This document shows positions 36,875 to 50,000 of a DNA stretch of 64,000 nucleotides, one piece after another. Under the pieces are notes generated by a model. That model saw only the letters and a list, made by a program, of their open reading frames with translations, ran no database searches and was not told the DNA's origin. Position numbers and translations under genes: made by a program. Numbering within the stretch: position 1 is the first letter of the stretch; every line of letters begins with the position of its first letter. Source of the DNA: Cloeon dipterum (lineage: Eukaryota; Arthropoda; Insecta; Ephemeroptera; Baetidae); NCBI RefSeq assembly GCF_949628265.1, contig NC_088788.1:12772001-12836000 (forward strand). The letters run 5' to 3'.

Positions 36875-39800
36875 ATGGCGAAAGTTGAAACTTTGGCTGC
36901 GAAATTCGTTGTGGGCTTTGAAGGTAAATTTCGTAAATTATAATTATAATAATTGATATTAAAGCTGTCTGTGTGCAACCTATACATATTATGCATTTCT
37001 TAGAGTGGATGGATGTTTGATATTTTTATTCTATTTTTCTCAATCAAAATCCCACTAAAGTTGAGTAGCGTTTTTCTTAACTTTTAATTAAGTCAAAAAT
37101 CTCAAGAATCGTTCATTTCACCCTATTCTGTCGAGAGTGAAAGATAGTTGTGATTTTTACGTATGCCTTATATTATTTGAATTTTTGAATTTTCCTTTTT
37201 ACGCAATATTTCAGCAATGGTGTATTTTATGTATTTATTTTTCATTAAATTGCGTCCAACTCTTCTATTATATTAGGTGCTGTGCCTGGTGGTCTGGTTG
37301 TTCACCCAAGGGGTCAACACATAATTTACCCGATAGGCGCCAAGCTTGTCATTCAAAACTGGAGCTCTGGTGAGCAAACACTACTAGAAGGCCACACCAG
37401 CAGCATTTCTGCCGTTGCCGTTTCTCCCAATGGACAATACCTAGCATCAGGACAGAAGTTGTGCCCACCTCAATTAAAAGTATTAAAAATTAATCAGATT
37501 TAAAGTTCCAAACTAACAATAAGATACAAAAAATTTTAAGACCCAGAAAGAAATACACACGACAGGTTTTAATTTTTAAATTTAAGCAAAACTGCATGGC
37601 CCTATATTCTGTGTGGAAAATTTATTCTCGGCAGTGAAAATTCTATGAGTCCAGAATTAATGGCCCGCACATGTAGAGCCATTTGTTAAATTTAAAGTTA
37701 TAAAAATTATTTGGAAATATACTAGAGTTCGCTTAGTTCCTACCAAATAAATTGAGTTATTTACCATTGTTACAATTTTAAGGCTACCGTGATATTGTGG
37801 AATTTTGAGAGCAAAGCATGCATTAACAAATACGAAGTGCACCGAACTACGGTCTGCGGCTTAGCATTTTCGTGCGATTCCAAGCACCTTTTTTCCATCA
37901 GCGGCTTTGAAGACCACTGCCTAGCAGTTTGGGGCTTTGAACAAGATTTGGTGGTTAGCTGTAAGTGTAGCGCATTCCTAAATCATAGAAACAAAAGAAT
38001 TTAATTGTGTGTGTTCCTTGGGGTAGGCAAGCGACTGCCAAAAGCCCTCCAAAGCTCCGAAGGAATGGCCATTGCCGCCGCAAAAATTTGTCCCAACTTT
38101 ATTGTCACAAGCTCGGAGGAAGGTTTGAAGGTCTGGGAAATGGATGCTAGATTTCAACTCACCGTCACCGCTGTCAACTTGGGAAAAGTGAAGAGACTGA
38201 TCAACTGCATCATGGTGATAATTTTATTTCTCAGATTTTATTATTTTTGTCTAATTATCAGGTGGACGATGACGATTCTGTCGCGTACTGCGGATCAACA
38301 ACAGGTGACGTGGTGAAAGTGCGACTAAATCTAGTGCCTGCCCCTCCGCACCCAGTTCTTGAAACTTGCATGTCGAAACCACCGCCGAAAACGAGGAGGG
38401 ATGGGATCATGCCCAGCCTGTTAAACGGCAACTATGCTCAAGGTAAAAAATAACGTGGATAAGAATTTGAATAAATAAATTAAATGTTTTGCAAAGGCGT
38501 GAGAGCCATAGTCCGCGTCGGGCCTAAGGAGCTCGTCATCGCCGCGGGAGATGGGACTGTCGATCTAATTGAGGAGTTGCACGCACTCAAGCCTAAAAAG
38601 CTCGAGGCTGGCAACAAATGCCCGACGCTGCACTCGCTAAAGAAAGTCAAGTCTTGCAAAATTAAGTCGCAAATCACCTCCCTCACCAAGTTCAAAACCA
38701 ATTCACTGCTGCTGCTGGGTACCAAAGGTGGAGACATGTACTCGCTGTCGGCCGTGAGTTTCAAAGACCCCACGCTCAAATCCACAAGCCATCCTGGCTC
38801 CATTAACAGCGTAGTCGTTCCTCAGTATGCAAATAAATCTATAATTAATCTAGTTTCATGACGTTATAAAATTAAATTCAGGGTGACAAGCGAGGTGTTT
38901 GTCACGTGTGGATATGGTGACATTCGGATTTGGAAGATCAAAAAATCAGACAGCAAAATTCAGGAGGCAAGTCGCATCCTCCAACCTGGGCTGACATGTT
39001 TGTGTGTCATAGTGAATCAGGACGGGTCAGCTATAATTTCTGGTAGTAAAATACAATTCTAGCTTTTCAGAATGTATGAATTTTATCTGTCAATTAATCA
39101 GCGTGGGATGACGGCTGCATTCGCTTTCATGCGCCGCAAAGTGGCAAGTTAATAGGAGAAATAAAAGGTGCGCACCAAGCCAAAGTGACAGCAATTGCGA
39201 TCACCAGCAACAGCCAACGAATTGTCAGTGGAGGCCAAAGTGGGCAGGTATGATCTGACAACGAGCACAAAATGAAGCTAGCACGGAAAAATTGTTGAAA
39301 TTATTATTTTTTGTTCTTTGATCGGCGCTTGTTTGCGTTTTTCCGTGGCAAGAGATTCTTTCTATGACTTAATTATATTTAAAAATTGCGTTTTTACTTT
39401 TTATCAGCATAACATTTTACGCTATACAGTCACTGAATGAGTAAAATCCAGAATCCAGTACATCTAATGAGATACACTTTGCGAATAAATCTGATTTAAT
39501 TAATGCCAACAAACGCTGCACCTTTATTTAAATATCATCTTCCACATTTTCATACTTAGGTCAGAGTGTGGGACAAGTACCAGTCGTGGAGCTTGAAGAA
39601 AGTGTTTGGAGAGCAGAGAGGCGTGATTCACCAAGTGGCCATGAAGGATGATGACCTTGAGGCTGCGTCAGTGTGCGAGGACGGCAGCTGCTACGTTTGG
39701 AAAATTGAGTAATAATTACTGTTTTTACAGTACACACAAAAAGTGAATAAAATTCCTATCTCCTCAGTCCAAACGACGAGCCAAGCTGCAAAATCACGCT

Positions 39801-40236
39801 GCAGACGACCTCAAAGCTGAGCGGAGTGTCATTCTTTCCAGGCAGTGGCACCTTGCTCATGACGACAGGCATGGACAGGAAAATCACCTGCTGGGACACG
39901 GCTAACGGAACAGCGATTCGAGGCTTGGACACGCACTGCTCCATCACCAGTCTGTTTGTCCCTCGCAAGGGCGAAATGTTCATCACAGGCTTCGAGGATG
40001 GGACCATCAGGGTGTGGAGTCTGCTGAAAGGCGAGGACGCTTTCTGTGGCATCGGCCACGGCGCTGGGGTGACCAGCATTGCCATGGGCAGCGACAACAG
40101 CTACATCATTTCGGTCAGTTCCGATGGCTCAATTTTCTACTGGCCCTGTCCTCAGCAAGTAGTCAGGGCCTACAAGGCAAAGCAAGAGGAATCTTCACAG
40201 AATAGCTCTTCAAGGCACCCTGCCACTGACCGCTAG
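36875..40236 (+). CDS. CFAP52: CFAP52 (WDR16), cilia- and flagella-associated WD-repeat protein
   Basis: An axonemal microtubule-associated protein built of WD40 propellers (family knowledge). Exons are 36875-36923, 37277-37479, 37783-37960, 38027-38214, 38262-38442, 38497-38824, 38882-39042, 39102-39247, 39560-39708 and 39768-40236; all junctions keep frame, giving 683 aa (human 620). Landmarks are GGLVVHPRGQHIIYPIG, LLEGHTSSISAVAVSPNGQYLASGQ, VDDDDSVAYCGSTTGDVVKV, VFVTCGYGDIRIWK, AWDDGCIRFHAP, RIVSGGQSGQVRVWDKY, MTTGMDRKITCWDT and YIISVSSDGSIFYWP. Exon 2 ends with KLCPPQLK, one residue longer than the VTFMGFK segment of vertebrates, because its donor is AAAA|gtatta; this boundary is the least certain. 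In insects motile cilia occur in sperm and chordotonal neurons, so expression there is expected. It converges on the lipophorin receptor gene. Confidence 0.94.
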
Positions 40237-41018
40237 TCACATTATTTGCTTCTTCTGAACTTTATGGAGCAAGATATGTATCTAATATTCCAGATTTTAA
40301 ACTCTAAGAGGATTTTTGAAGTAAATACAAACTCATTTTTTAACCATTCATAAACATATTTTATTTCTAGCACACACAAATTTTGCACTGATGATGTTAG
40401 TTCCGCCACAATTTGATTTTTTTTTATGATCTTGAGCATAATATTTTGGCTCTCTTGCAGGAATGTTTATTGATATCTTAACATGTGCATATATGACAGG
40501 TTAAAACGACAATAATTAAGATCGCGGTGTTTTTCTTTTTAATTTTATATAAAAGTGACTTAAAAATTGCGCTCGGAATTCTATATAAAACAGAAACATA
40601 CACAACACTTCAACGCACAATATGAAAAAATAATTATTTTTCATACAGTTCCCTGCGCATACACACGCTCATAAATAAGCTTTAATCAAGCATGGCCTTC
40701 GTATATCAACTTATTTGAATCTGGGAAGATGTCCCTCCAACTGATAATCAAAATAGATATTTAATTTTTTGGTTTCTTTAAATAGCAAAAAGCTCATTCC
40801 TAAACAGATTCGAGATTCAAAATACAACTAAATCTGAATAAAATTGAAGATAATATTATCATCACCTGTAACATTTATAACGCACAATAACCAAGTTTTC
40901 TAATGAAAATTTGGTTCTTAATGTTGCCGTAGACATCAATGCTTATTCAGAGATTAACCAGTCCTGCTCCGAATAAGAAATATCACATTTTCGTCTTCAA
41001 CCACTGAAGAATTCGGGT
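40237..41018. other. Convergent 3' region of CFAP52 and the lipophorin receptor
   Basis: 782 bp between stop codons, AT-rich. A minus-strand AATAAA (TTTATT at 40360-40365) would give the receptor a 3' UTR of roughly 650 nt that runs close to the CFAP52 stop. I find no additional gene. Confidence 0.5.
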
Positions 41019-44000
41019 TTACACAAACTCATTTGTTCCGGGGTTTGTCAGCGGCTCCTCAGCCTGAAAAAAGAGTAAAATTAACTCGAATATATGCCAA
41101 GAGAACTAAAGATAAATATTTGTGAGCAACATTTTTCCGCGGCATGTAAATTACTCACCACGAATCCATTGTTTTAGTTAGCAATTAGTTAAGAGATAGG
41201 GTATTATGCGTGAGCAATATGAAAGAAAGGTTAGCAAAAAGCCCATGACAAGTAAAAAGCCGTTGTTTATTTCAATTTTGTCTCCAAAAAGAAAATCATT
41301 TCCAACCATGAAATAACAGAACGCGATACAAATCCATCCACAAATTATTATCAAAACGCTTCAGTAATTATTTAAAAATATCCTTAATTAACAACAACCA
41401 TCTGGGATATTGAAAAGGGTGGGGCTGCTATTAGCCGAATGAATTTTACCAAAAAAAGAGATGTCCGTGTGACAAATCAATTGAAATTATTTAAAACTCA
41501 ACTTTTTGGCTTCAAATTTATATTAGAACATTTCGAGTAATAAAGCGCTTATTAGTTGAAAATTCACGCATTGAAAAAAGTAAATTTTCGCAAGTTTGAA
41601 ACCCATCAACGCAACACGAAATATGAAAAAGTACTGTAAATGAGAGGAACTTTACTAAAAATCGATGAGGATCTGACAGGTAAAATTAATTCTGCGTGTT
41701 TGGTTCTTACGTCACAAACATGTTAAATAATTGTTTGATAGGCCGACTGCAAAGGCCATACTTTTGTCCTGGAGCAGACTAATGAGATATTTTTAAAATT
41801 CAGTCAAAATGATGCATTTTCTATTCGGCCAATCGCTTCCCACCACTTCTTATGGCTGTAAATTAGAGGGGCACAATCAAAATTTGGCACAACAGAATGA
41901 CTGGTCAACAGTCTTTTGGTTTGTAACTTGGAAATAGTGTAGCTCAGTGGAAAAAGCCATAATGACGACAAAGCTAAGATCAGTTAACTAAGAAAGTCTA
42001 TCATGAAAACGTCTCACAGGTAATGATGAGTATTTTTGTGTGTGTAGCAGAACCTAAATTACACTTCTGTATTTAATAATAATCATCACATTTCTTTCGC
42101 ACAGAAACCACAAAAGTCGTCTCTCTCGGCACACTCACTCTTCATGGCACGGTTACTGAATATGGCCTTAAAATTCGAGTAGCTTTTTAAACAACAAATC
42201 CTTCTCTCTGCTTACTGAAATTCACAGTGCTACGTACAAATATGACTAGATTTATACACTTTTTACACTTCATGAATCAATCTCAACAGTTTACTTTGTC
42301 TCAGATTTAATTTAAGCTGCCCCACACAAAAGCCAAAAACAGCAGAAGATAAATTGCCATTGAACTAAAATTCTTTGTGGACCATAATATAGTACAAAAC
42401 CAAAGTAAACGTTTTGTTAAGAAAATAAATAAACGATGAAATGAAAATATGCAGATCAAAAATTTTAAGGAAACAAAAATATTTATTATGTTATGAGAAG
42501 GAAAATAGTAAATCTCACTTTACTAGTCAAAACAATACATCGGTGCGCAGTTTTCTTAAAAAAAGTTAAAAATAGATATGCTTTGGCTTTTGTGAGGTGC
42601 AAGGTGAATAATATAGGATCCACTGACACCCCAAAATCTTCGTATTTCCACTTATAATAAAATATAATATATATTAGATGTTTTATGACTGTCTTTTCAA
42701 GATGTACATTCAATTGCCCAGCATAAACATTCACTCAAAACGCGCGCTGTTCAAAAATGAATATTCTTTCTTAATTAGATCTAGTATACTTCATCAAATT
42801 CAAGCTATTCAAGCCGAAATGCAGCGTGAGTTTCATCAATATATCTTTTTTCGTACAAAACGTGTGAATGACAAGCGTTTCCCACCAACGATGATAGAGT
42901 GTTGTTGTCGATAAAGTCTATTAAATTCTGATTCACATTCTCACTGATGATGGCCCACCGACCCGACCTCCGTTCACATTGAGCTTTACATGCTATGGAT
43001 GGATCAAGCTGCCTGTTTTACCCCCGGAACTTTCTGTTTCTTTGTTTGGATGTGACACACGAAACAAGAACGGTTATACACGATTTTTCGCCAAATAAGG
43101 ATTAGTGAGTGTTGGAAGTGAGAGTTAGTTGGGCGTTGGTTGCCGCCTTATCTGAGCGGACATGTTTCCATGGCCAGCGCTCTTACCTCTTCGCCCACCG
43201 TCGACGGGTATATTCTGCTGTTCGGGTGGTATTGATTCTTCTCCAATGAGAACGAGTCTTCGGTAGTCTTTCGGTACACTGGGTTGTCGAAGTTCATGCT
43301 GGTGACGTTGCGGTGCAGGTAGTGTCTGTACACCACGAATGCCACCTGAAAATTCGGCGCGTATTTAGTTTAAGGGTTCAACAATTGACGGCAGGGGGAA
43401 TTTAAATTAATTACAATTTATGAAATTATTTTAATTGTTTTGCAATCCTCCAACCCTCTGCGAGCCCCCAGGCTGCGTGTCTCAATAACACCGCCGCGCG
43501 AGCGGAAAAAATGTTTGAAGAGTGTTTTACTCTGACGGGCACACAATATTTAGCGGGCAGAGGATTTTTATGGACGTTTCACTCACCAGGGCGGCGACGA
43601 TGAGCACGATGGTGACCACCGCGATCACGATTCCGGCAACCATTCCGGAGTCAGCCAACTCGTCGCTCTGTCCTGAAGCGGCCTTGTCTGAGCTGGAGCC
43701 GTTGTGCTTTGGTATACCTGCGGGCAGCGGCGACGGACGATTAACCAACGCGCGCAAATGTTTGCCAAAATAGCCGTCACGTGCAGCTGCACGGACAGAC
43801 TCTCACACGAGGGCGGATTCTCTATTAATACGGAGGAGGAGAGAGAGGCAGCGAAGCCAAAGAGGAGTGAGTGGACAATGCAAATGGATGAGAGGCTTGC
43901 GAAGGTGCGTGTGCGTGCACTCCCGTCAAAATTAGCCAACCTTGGCTGCCGACCAAAAGTGTGCTGATTTGGCTAGCAGCACCGCGTTCGATAGCCATTG

Positions 44001-47000
44001 AAATGCGAAAAAAGGTAGGCGAGTGCTCAAAGTGGAAGAAGCGGGTGTGCATCGCATTTAGGATTATACTTGGAAAAGGTTCAAGGTTTGAGTAGTTTTT
44101 AATGGTTGAGTACCTTGACTGTCCGTGTGGCCACTGACCTGACCAACATGAACCAAAGGGTCAATTATAACGCGTCTATTACTCAGACTTTCAAACAGCA
44201 TGCGATACATATTACAATAGAGTTCAAAAATAAAAATATCAAGAGCTTTACGACAACCATGACTTTTAAATAATCCTTATTGTCGTCACAAAACTTAATT
44301 ACAAATGATTTGGGTGCAAATTTCTGTTTCTGAGAAAATCCAATGAATGAAATCTTTTGAGTACAGAAGTTGCTCATTTGCTATCACTGCGAATCGTACA
44401 CCCAAAAGCTCTAATTTGTAATGCGACGTATCAAAGGCACACGTAAACACAGCAACACAAAAAGCAGAGTGAAAGGCGGCGTAAGTGAACTAATGAACCA
44501 GCGTCATCGCAAATAAATAAAGTAGCAGTGTATAAAGAGAGAGAAAGAGAGTGTGTGTGTGCTTTCTCTGGATGCGAATATGATCACTCTGGGGAGTAAT
44601 GAGCAGAGCTCCGGTGGCGCCGTGCGCGCGCGCCTCTTATCAAAGCAAGTCAACAGTTCCCGGCCGTGTTGCGAAGGATCGGCGCGGATCTGTGATGGAT
44701 GGGAAGTAAATAGCCTATTACGTCCGCCGGCGCGGCAAAAGAGATCGGAAAATTGGCCATTTCTTGTGAGCAGCGCTAGGGGGAAGCGAAAGAGCCTGCG
44801 CTTTTGTTCTTTTCAAGCGTGAAGAAAAAAGTGACGCCACCATGCATTGGAATCGAATTTGAAAGAGTCGGAGTGAGCGGACCGCTTTCATCAAGTCGGT
44901 TTTAAGAGAAGTGTCAAAAGTGCCAAATTTGCGTCCAGAGAAAGTTTTCAACGAGGAAAAAGGAGTGTGTGAAAGATCAGCAAATACACAGCTTTCGGAA
45001 GTTGCCTCCACCTTCAAACAGCAATCAAGAGTTTGTTCATCTGAAAATACGCGGCGCAAGTCCTCCAGCCCAGCAGCAAACAATTTTTTATTAATTATGC
45101 AGCGTTACTTAGAAATAGTGCCTCTCAGAAAATTAAAATACCATCTTCAAGCATCTGACTGTGAATACTTTGCAGTTACGCATAATGATAGAATGGATTT
45201 CCATTAAATTAAACGAGAAAAGCAACGTGAACGTTTAACGCATATATGATCAATGAAAAGCTTTCATTCTGTGCAGAGCGCTGTGAATTATTAAGACAAA
45301 GAGTGCATGAAAAACAGCCTTGGAATACGAAATTGCTGCGTTTTGCGCTCGCTCAGGAAACTCGTGGCAAATTGTGCAATTAAACTTGCACGCTCATGAG
45401 ATGCTTGAAGTATGCGCTTGAATTAAATTGGAGCGAAAATTTCCGAGCCAAGAGGAAAAAATATTGCCGCTGCTAGGCAGACTTGCTGGTTTGCTCGCGT
45501 TATTAATCCTCGGTCTACTCACTGGGGTTCAAGGAATCAGTTGAGCTGCCTGAAGTTGATCCAGACGTGGCAGGAGAATCAGTGCTGTTTGCTAAAAAAG
45601 GCGGCGAAACACATAACATTAATTCATGCAACATCAACATTGAATGATTTCCAGTAAAAATGAAACAGAGTACATATGACATACTCATGCTCAACAAAAG
45701 CTCGATTAGTATCAAAACATTCTTCTAATTGGACTGTCTCTTTTAGTAAGCCAACCGATAAAGGCACGGCCGAGCAACTTACTCATTTCGACACACATCA
45801 GTCTGTCCTCGATGAGGGTGAGGCCATCAGGACAGGCACATGAGATCTTTGGTGAGTTAGCGTTGATAATAGGAGCAGGCAGGCAGAGATGCGAGCAGTG
45901 CCCGTTCACTGCCTGGCAGTGGTTGGGGCCATCGGGCTGCCGGTAAGGGTGGTACACGTGCACCACCATAGGAAACTGAACCTGCGGCACCAGACAAAAT
46001 TCGTTGAGCACCAATTGGTTTCAAAATGAAACTAATGATCATACCATGTGAGTAGCAGTGACAGGAGTCACATCTTTGCCGTTGAATTTGTTGGCCTTGA
46101 AGAGAGCTTGTTTGTCCCAGTCGGACCAGTAGACCCAGTCTTCGAAGGTGGTGATCGAGAAGGGGTGTTGCAGGACATCTGGCGAGTAGAGGATGACCCG
46201 CCTGTTCTTGCCATCGTAATCGCATGATGAAATGGTGTTCAACTTTGCGTCGACCCAGTAAACTTGCTTCTTGACCAAGTCGAGAGTCAGCCCGTTGGGC
46301 CATTTGACCTCATAGTTGACAATGGTCTGGCGGTGCGAGCCGTCCATGCCGGCCCTCTCGATCTTGGGCTCGGTGCCCCAGTCGGTCCAGTACATCCAAC
46401 CGTCGACAGGGTTGAGGGCGATCGCTCTTGGCTCCTCCAAATCGTCCTTGATCAGCGTCTTGCGCATGCTGCCGTCAAAGTTGGCCAACTCGATGGTGTT
46501 CTTGCCAGTGTCGGTCCAGTAAATGTGGTTGTAGATCCAGTCGACAGCCAGGCCGTCTGAGGTGGTGATTTCGTTCCGCACCACGACCACTTTGTCCTTG
46601 CCCTCGTCGATTGGCGCCCTGCAAGCCAGCACAAATCGTTTTTTAAATTGTCATGCGAAAATTTTGTCTGTGGGAGGAGTCAGACATTCTAACTCCAGGA
46701 GGGTCGGCAATTTTTCACTCATGGCCACGTCAAAACATTCTTTCCCAGCCATTAGAAGTGTATTCACAGACCCGTCAGCGAGTTTTAGCTGAGCAATTTG
46801 GAACGGGCCAAATTTTAATTTCGTCGGATCCAGCTTGGGCCGAGATAGGGATAAAATATTCATGAGCCGCCGCCGCTGCCACCAAGAGTAAGCCTTTTAT
46901 TCAGAGAGGCGTGAAATCCTCTCAGGAAGTGCAATATTTCGCTCGTTCCCTCGTCAGGAACGATGAGGGATGCCTGAAAAATGCGCGAGCTCCGGTTTGA

Positions 47001-50000
47001 ATAATGATAGATAGTGGCTCGATACGGCACGTCGGCAGCATTCAAAGACCACTTTTTTATATTAAAAATCCTTATATTTTTTTTCCCAGCAAGCTCCCCG
47101 CGGGCGTTATTATTGGTGCTCACGATCATAGAGGTGGAGGCGGCGGCGGCGGAATTGTGCCGTGTTTGCTCAAGAAACCGGAATATTTGCAAGTCAAACT
47201 AGGAGATCTCGTCGTCTCGTGTGCTTCTTCTTATTTCTCCCATTTCTTGCCGCACCGCACGCCGAATTTATTTCCCTTTCCATACGAAATTTCGACCGTA
47301 GGTTCGGGGATTTAATGGATTAATACACCGAATTCAGATGAGCAAAATCTGCACTGCGGATTTTCGGGTGAATATTGGCCAGACTTTAGAAACTTTATCG
47401 GAACTTCTAGACAAAAAATGTGGCAAAATTATGCATGATATGAATTTAGTATTAATTATAATCTCGACTTTTTAAAAACTATAGCTTACAAAAACAGAAC
47501 CAACAGAGTGTACACAAAAACACTTTTTGGATTATTCCGTCTTGCGAATAGTCGAGCGAGGCCGAGCACAGTTAGGAAGATATATACTCGTTTTCTGCTC
47601 CTTGGAGTAGTAAAAAGTGGAGCAGATTACCTGAAAACCCGAGGCACCCGGAGCGCAAAATTTTACTGAATAATGAATTCGCAGGTTGGCCAGCTCGAGA
47701 ATATGAAAATTTTTCATGAGTCGGGGCGCGTCGGAACGTGTGTGTGAGAGAGAGCTTGGCCTCCATGGAGCAGTACATTATCAGTCAAAACAGAATAAAT
47801 TTCGCAGAAAAAACGAGCGGTGGTGGCGGCAGAGAAATGAGAATGGCGAATAAAATACTTGGGTGCGAGAGGGAACGCTCGCTCTGTTATTTCGCGATGT
47901 CGTATATTTTCCATTTGGCGCGCGCTTGCTCTCTTTTAACACGCGCGCCGTGCACCGTGGGGCACCGTAATTTTTCAACGAGCGAGAGAGAAGAAAAAAA
48001 AATCCGCACCAAAATTTCATCACCACAGCCGGCAGCCGACAGAAAATGTGTGAGTCGAGTGGAATTTATGCACACTTAACCTGATTAGAATTCTGCAGCA
48101 ATGAAAAAGAGGCAACCGGCTGGATGTTAATTGTTCTCAAGCTACGAATTATTCCGCGTCAAGCTTCATCCAGCTCTAATTCTGTTGACAATGCTAACGA
48201 AATTGCAATACCAATTCGCGAAACTTGGGTTTGTTGTAACTTTTGAGGACTCAGTTAAAATTCGTATGCCAAGAAAATTTCTACGCGAAAGCAAAGATCA
48301 AAGAGACTGTCAAAATCTACGCTGCGTGTATAATATTTCAAAGGCACTGGCAACTGTTCTGCCACGTCAAGTGTTTCGGTTCTCAGTTCACTGTCTCGGC
48401 TGCTGTTGCACCGCCCGCTAAGTTAATTAATTAATTTCCCCAATTTCGGCGGCGCCCGCGCAGTGTGTGCTTATTATAATGGAACAAGTTGGTTGCTTCC
48501 CGCTTCATTTAGATTCTTCTCCTGTGGTTTCTGATTAATGTGCTGAGGAAAGCGAGCCGCAAATTTGGTGCAAAATCAAGCCATCATTTGGCGCGTAAGT
48601 AAGCTGACTGAGAGGGCAGATGTGCTAAATAATTAAAGGGCATTGAACGTGTCCACCGACTGAATATGCGGCGTGCTAATTCATTATTCAAATAATGCGA
48701 GAGCAGTGTAACGTGTTGCACCCCTCGTCCAGTGCGTGCATTTCAACCAGACCGAGGCGGTGGTCAGTCCCTCGCACCACTACCCTCTTTCAACCCTCTG
48801 GTCACCCTCAAGCTGATTTGGCCATTTTTTACAAGCCTAAAGTTAGTGTGTTTACTAGGGGCACGCGCCACGGCCGGAAGCTCGAGTGTCTGCTCGTGGG
48901 CCAAAGTTTGTTTTACGATGATGATGATGATGAGGCCCCTGTGATTAAAAAGCCGACTATACAGCCGTAGCTATACCCTTAAAAGTTAATTTGACCCTCT
49001 CCAGCGCGTGTGAGTACGATGCAGAAATCGGAGATCACCGGAAAGTTCAGCAAAGGAAAGAACTCGCTTGGCTCATTCCGGCCGTGGGCCGTGTTTGGCT
49101 ATTAAGGAAAGGCAGTTTCGGGTCTCCACGCTCGGCAAATTGTCCCAAAAAGTTTGAAAGTACGGCCGCCAGAATGGCTCTTTCGTCGAGTTTCCCATCA
49201 GCTTTTCTTTAGACTGCACGGTGGAATGGCTCGTACGCGGCGGGAAATTATAATACACACCATATATGAAAGTGCTGAAGCAAGGCCAAACTTTGTAAAA
49301 AGGAAATAGAATAGAAGATTGCACAAGACCTACTTTACTACGCGTATTTCGGCTATAGCTTTCATCACCCTGCGCTGATTTAATTGGACTCACTTGTAAA
49401 TCTTTTGCTCGCTGACGTCGCTCCAGAAGATCATGCCAGTGCGGAAAACAAAGTCCAAGGCAGTGGCACTCTTGGTCTCGTTCACGATGGCCGTCATTTC
49501 ATGGTGGTCCAGCGAGATTTTCCTGATGTCGTGTCTGCGGGCGAAGAGCAGAGAAGCGTGGCCTTCGGTGGCCTTGCACCTGGTGTGGTCGCGCGGCTCC
49601 TTCTGGTACTCGTCCAGACATTGGCACTTGAATGAACCCTTTTCATTGATGCACGTTTGCGAGCAGGTGCCAGGTGTGTTGCACTCGTTGATATCTGTTG
49701 CACAAATAAAACGGCCTTTAGGCTTTCATATTTTCGGGGATCATCAGATTACGCCGCGCACCCTTTGACAGCAGTGTATTTTCAGGAGATTAGGAGGGAT
49801 TCCAGAGAGTTACAATACTAACAACAGGGGGCTTTTGATGAAAGGGGTTCTGTGGAATTAATTCATTCCCTCGTCTCTGACCCTCTTGATATGTAGACGT
49901 CACTATTTTAAGAGTAAAACAAACGTACCTTCACACGTTCTGTTGTCTACGAGCTGGAAGCCGGGCAGACAGTCACAGTAAAAGCCGGCGGGGGTGTCCA

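Noticed and set aside
44718..45207. Open frames of about 100-120 codons on both strands in the receptor intron
   Set aside because: They overlap on opposite strands inside the intron between exons 12 and 11, with no domain or phase-compatible splice sites.
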